The position numbers and the translations under genes were made by a program. The notes under the pieces are model-generated. The model was not told the origin of the DNA and did no database searches. It worked only from the letters and a program-made list of their open reading frames with translations. Shown in pieces: positions 5,384-6,890 of a stretch of 6,890 nucleotides of DNA (positions are counted from its first letter, which is position 1; each line of letters opens with the position of its first letter). The stretch comes from Coriobacteriales bacterium (GTDB lineage Bacteria; Actinomycetota; Coriobacteriia; Coriobacteriales; UBA8131): contig JAISMZ010000094.1 of NCBI GenBank assembly GCA_031276475.1, positions 1 to 6,890 on the forward strand, in the 5' to 3' direction.

Positions 5384-5929
5384 TCATAACAACTGCTTCA
5401 GCACGGCAAACGGATGGTCACCGGCAACGGACGGCGCCGAACAACCGCACGGGCCAAGGTTCAGATCGGCGCCGCAAACGGGGCAGAGACCGGCGCACGC
5501 AGGATCGCAGAGCACCATCTGCGGCAATTCGTAGACGATGGCGGCATAGATAAAGGGCGCGAGATTGACGCTGCCGTCCTTATCCACAACGGTGAACTCC
5601 GCCTCCGCATCATCAAGCCTCGCGTTGGCGGCATCCTGCTGGCTGGTCGCAAAGACCAGGTAACCTTGAACCTCTCCGGTGATGGTGAGCTCGGCGCTTC
5701 CCAAACAGCGGTCGCATTCGCCCCTCAGAGAGGCGCAGGCCGTGCCGCTGAGCAGCACCGCGCCGCCGGTATTGGTCAGCTGCAAATGATAGTTGATTCC
5801 CTTGTCAAGACTGAAGTTGCGCGCGCCTTTCTTAAGCGACGTGAGGGGATAGGTGCCTTCCAGGGTCACCGACGAAGCCAGCGAGGCCAGGGTGGGCAGC
5901 AGTTTGTATTCAAAGGCTGTGAGTTGCAT
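5384..5929 (-). CDS. YceD/DUF177 family protein (23S rRNA accumulation protein)
   Basis: The family's E. coli member YceD is needed for normal 23S rRNA levels; the molecular role is not well defined. I chose ATG 5929-5927 (181 aa), with GGAG (5935-5938) five bases upstream. A GTG at 6001 would add 24 residues that do not resemble the family and has a weak ribosome site. Motifs are CDRCL (Cys72, Cys75) and a C-terminal cysteine cluster CDPACAGLCPVCGADLN (Cys141, 145, 149, 152) with PCGC (161, 163), a probable zinc-binding knuckle as in Firmicutes members. The end, HPFAVLKQLL, resembles the usual DPRLxxLxxLL tail. The stop overlaps an in-frame-shifted ATG as ATGA, and the next gene starts 41 bases later. 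Normally rpmF (L32) follows this gene; here a DUF885 gene does. The upstream coiled-coil gene is its usual clostridial neighbour. Confidence 0.85.
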   Translation of the reverse strand: MQLTAFEYKLLPTLASLASSVTLEGTYPLTSLKKGARNFSLDKGINYHLQLTNTGGAVLLSGTACASLRGECDRCLGSAELTITGEVQGYLVFATSQQDAANARLDDAEAEFTVVDKDGSVNLAPFIYAAIVYELPQMVLCDPACAGLCPVCGADLNLGPCGCSAPSVAGDHPFAVLKQLL

Positions 5930-6011
5930 GACCGCTCCGCTGGTGGTGGCAATCGGGCAGGTATCCGGCGCCTGAAAGCTGCCGCCTGAGCGACGCTTCA
6001 CCGACGTCTCG

Positions 6012-6476
6012 CTAGTGACTCGAACGGTTATTCAGACGCTCGCGGCAACGACGGACGTTCTCGTTAATCTGGCTGATGGTGTTCTCGATATGCGAAAAAA
6101 CCGTGTCCGCGTAGTCCTCGGCGCCGGCGCGCATCTCGCGCTCCATCTCGCGGGCATCGGCGAGGACGTTTTCGGCCTGCTGTTGAGCGATGCGTACGAT
6201 CTCCTGCTCGCTGGCAACGATTAGCGCCTGGCTGCGGGCGTCCTCGATGATCCGATTGGCCTCGGCCTCGGCATCTCCCAAAATGCCCTGCTGCTCACGG
6301 ACAATCTGGCGGGCCTGGCCAAACTCAGCCGGAAAGGAGTGGCGAATCTCCTCGATGATGTCCAGGGCCGGTCCTATCTCAATCGAGCGTCGGTCGCGAT
6401 TGCCCAGCGCCGGTTTGCCATCCTCAATCAGATCGGCAAGTTCTTCTATCAGTGCCAAGACACCAGACTCATCCAT
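6012..6476 (-). CDS. Coiled-coil 'ATPase-like' (DivIVA/ATP-synthase-b-like) protein of Clostridia
   Basis: I chose ATG 6476-6474 (154 aa); AAGGGA lies about seven bases upstream, and a GTG 19 codons earlier (6533) is less likely. The N-terminus (about 1-20, MDESGVLALIEELADLIEDG) is a short amphipathic helix. A linker follows, then DIIEEIRHSFPAEFGQARQIV (39-59), a block I recognise from a clostridial family often labelled 'ATPase' or 'cell division initiation'. Residues from about 52 to 148 are a nearly continuous charged coiled coil rich in Ala, Glu, Gln and Arg. I see no nucleotide-binding motif, so the name ATPase reflects resemblance to V/F-type stalk subunits and not a shown activity. No signal or membrane segment is present, so it is likely cytoplasmic. 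It heads the group with DUF177 and DUF885, 82 bases before the former. Function unknown. Confidence 0.75.
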   Translation of the reverse strand: MDESGVLALIEELADLIEDGKPALGNRDRRSIEIGPALDIIEEIRHSFPAEFGQARQIVREQQGILGDAEAEANRIIEDARSQALIVASEQEIVRIAQQQAENVLADAREMEREMRAGAEDYADTVFSHIENTISQINENVRRCRERLNNRSSH

Positions 6477-6543
6477 GGTTCGTTCCCTTCGTAAACGGTC
6501 AAGGTAGCGGATTTTACCGGCGGTTGATTTCACGCCGTCCCAT

Positions 6544-6572
6544 AGTGTAACAGATTGACGCGGCGATGACGA
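6544..6572 (-). promoter_or_regulatory. Candidate promoter for the coiled-coil/DUF177/DUF885 group
   Basis: On the minus strand TCGTCA (6572-6567) and TACACT (6549-6544) are 17 bases apart. TGT directly precedes the -10 and gives an extended -10 form. Each hexamer matches the sigma-70/SigA consensus at four of six positions. Predicted start is near 6537, about 60 bases before the ATG. The call is by eye and weak. Confidence 0.3.
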
Positions 6573-6583
6573 TTGAGTACCAT
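6555..6583 (+). promoter_or_regulatory. Candidate promoter for rny, overlapping the divergent promoter
   Basis: TTGACG (6555-6560) is followed after 17 bases by TACCAT (6578-6583), giving five and four of six consensus matches. Transcription would start near 6590 and make a leader of about 170 nt before the rny ATG. The element lies on the same bases as the minus-strand candidate, so the two polymerases could exclude each other. Confidence 0.35.
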
Positions 6584-6641
6584 GTTAACAGGCGTTTTTG
6601 TTCTCCCCGCTTTATGCGTGTAGATAGTTCCTCCACATCTG

Positions 6642-6695
6642 GGGCATATCTGTTTGCCCAACAGCAGCCTGCGGGGGCAGCATCACGCCTGATGC
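6642..6695 (+). promoter_or_regulatory. Structured leader upstream of rny: competing stems and a perfect hairpin
   Basis: TGCCC (6655-6659) can pair either with GGGCA at 6642-6646 or with GGGCA at 6675-6679, so two stems are mutually exclusive. Next comes a perfect 6-bp hairpin, GCATCA with TGATGC around a CGCC loop (6680-6695). No T-tract follows, so this is not an obvious terminator. The whole element lies inside the predicted rny leader. I match it to no known riboswitch; function is inferred at most. Confidence 0.3.
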
Positions 6696-6759
6696 GTCGC
6701 GGTGAATCTGCGCACATCCTAAGCAATATTCAAGCCTGATACGTAGTGAGGTGTTATCC

Positions 6760-6890
6760 ATGGAGATCGTAATCGCCGCTCTTGCGGCACTGGTAGTGGG
6801 CGGGGCCGTTGGTTTTCTGGCCGCGCGTTTCGTGCTCAACTCAACCGCCAAGACTGCCGCCGACAACGCCGCCCGCCTGGTTGAGGACGC
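6760..6890 (+). CDS. rny: Ribonuclease Y, N-terminal fragment (continues past the right edge)
   Basis: Only the first 43 complete codons are visible. ATG 6760-6762 is preceded by GAGGTG (6748-6753) with six bases of spacing. Residues 3-24 are a hydrophobic membrane anchor rich in Ala, Val and Gly (IVIAALAALVVGGAVGFLAA). The next stretch, from Arg23 to KTAADNAARLVEDA, matches the start of the RNase Y coiled coil, where the IL/LV-E-D/E-A pattern is typical. RNase Y is the membrane-attached endoribonuclease that begins mRNA decay in many Firmicutes. The KH and HD domains needed to prove the call lie beyond the window. Another single-anchor coiled-coil protein, such as an ATP-synthase-b-like one, cannot be fully excluded. 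It diverges from the coiled-coil/DUF177 group. Confidence 0.75.
   Translation, partial: MEIVIAALAALVVGGAVGFLAARFVLNSTAKTAADNAARLVED

Noticed and set aside
5414..5989. 191-residue plus-strand frame over the DUF177 gene
   Set aside because: The minus-strand frame has the diagnostic cysteine motifs; the plus-strand one is its shadow.
5930..6001. N-terminal extension of the DUF177 protein from GTG 6001
   Set aside because: The 24 extra residues do not resemble the family and the ribosome site is weaker than that of ATG 5929.
6582..6623. 13-codon plus-strand frame at the start of the rny leader
   Set aside because: It has no Shine-Dalgarno and is very short; it is expected by chance.
6514..6717. 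67-residue minus-strand frame (ATG 6717) with a hydrophobic stretch, between rny and the coiled-coil gene
   Set aside because: It has no ribosome site at a usable distance and no recognised family. It also overlaps the divergent promoter region. A small membrane protein cannot be excluded, but support is too thin.

Overview
The window looks like ordinary chromosome from a high-GC bacterium, most likely a GC-rich member of the Clostridia/Firmicutes. That placement is an inference from gene content and order. Transaldolase (FSA-like), rho and rpmE occur in that order in many Firmicutes. A short coiled-coil 'ATPase-like' protein followed by a YceD/DUF177 protein is a recurrent clostridial pair. 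RNase Y (rny) is also typical of the group. I see no mobile element, CRISPR array, tRNA or rRNA.

Right to left on the minus strand there are two gene groups. Group A (6476 to 3450) encodes a 154-residue coiled-coil protein, a DUF177/YceD protein and a large predicted lipoprotein of the DUF885 family. It ends in an inverted repeat followed by a good intrinsic terminator (3357-3397). Group B (3058 to the left edge) encodes transaldolase, transcription terminator Rho and ribosomal protein L31, which runs off the window. Transaldolase and rho overlap by an ATGA junction. A single plus-strand gene, the start of rny, lies at the right edge and diverges from group A across a 283-bp intergenic region with overlapping candidate promoters.

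The most interesting signal is the roughly 210-nt leader of group B. It has a 100-nt stretch that is C-rich and G-poor on the transcribed strand (40 C, 17 G), the composition of a Rho-utilisation site. The same stretch is covered by a possible 37-codon leader ORF. In an operon that encodes Rho this suggests autoregulation by attenuation. Other points worth a look are a long disordered N-terminal extension on Rho, an Ala/Lys/Glu-rich tail on L31, a triplicated 10-residue repeat and a 12-bp repeat in the DUF885 signal region, hairpins in the rpmE leader, and the absence of rpmF after the DUF177 gene. The gene functions are otherwise conventional; I do not see a clearly new multi-gene system.
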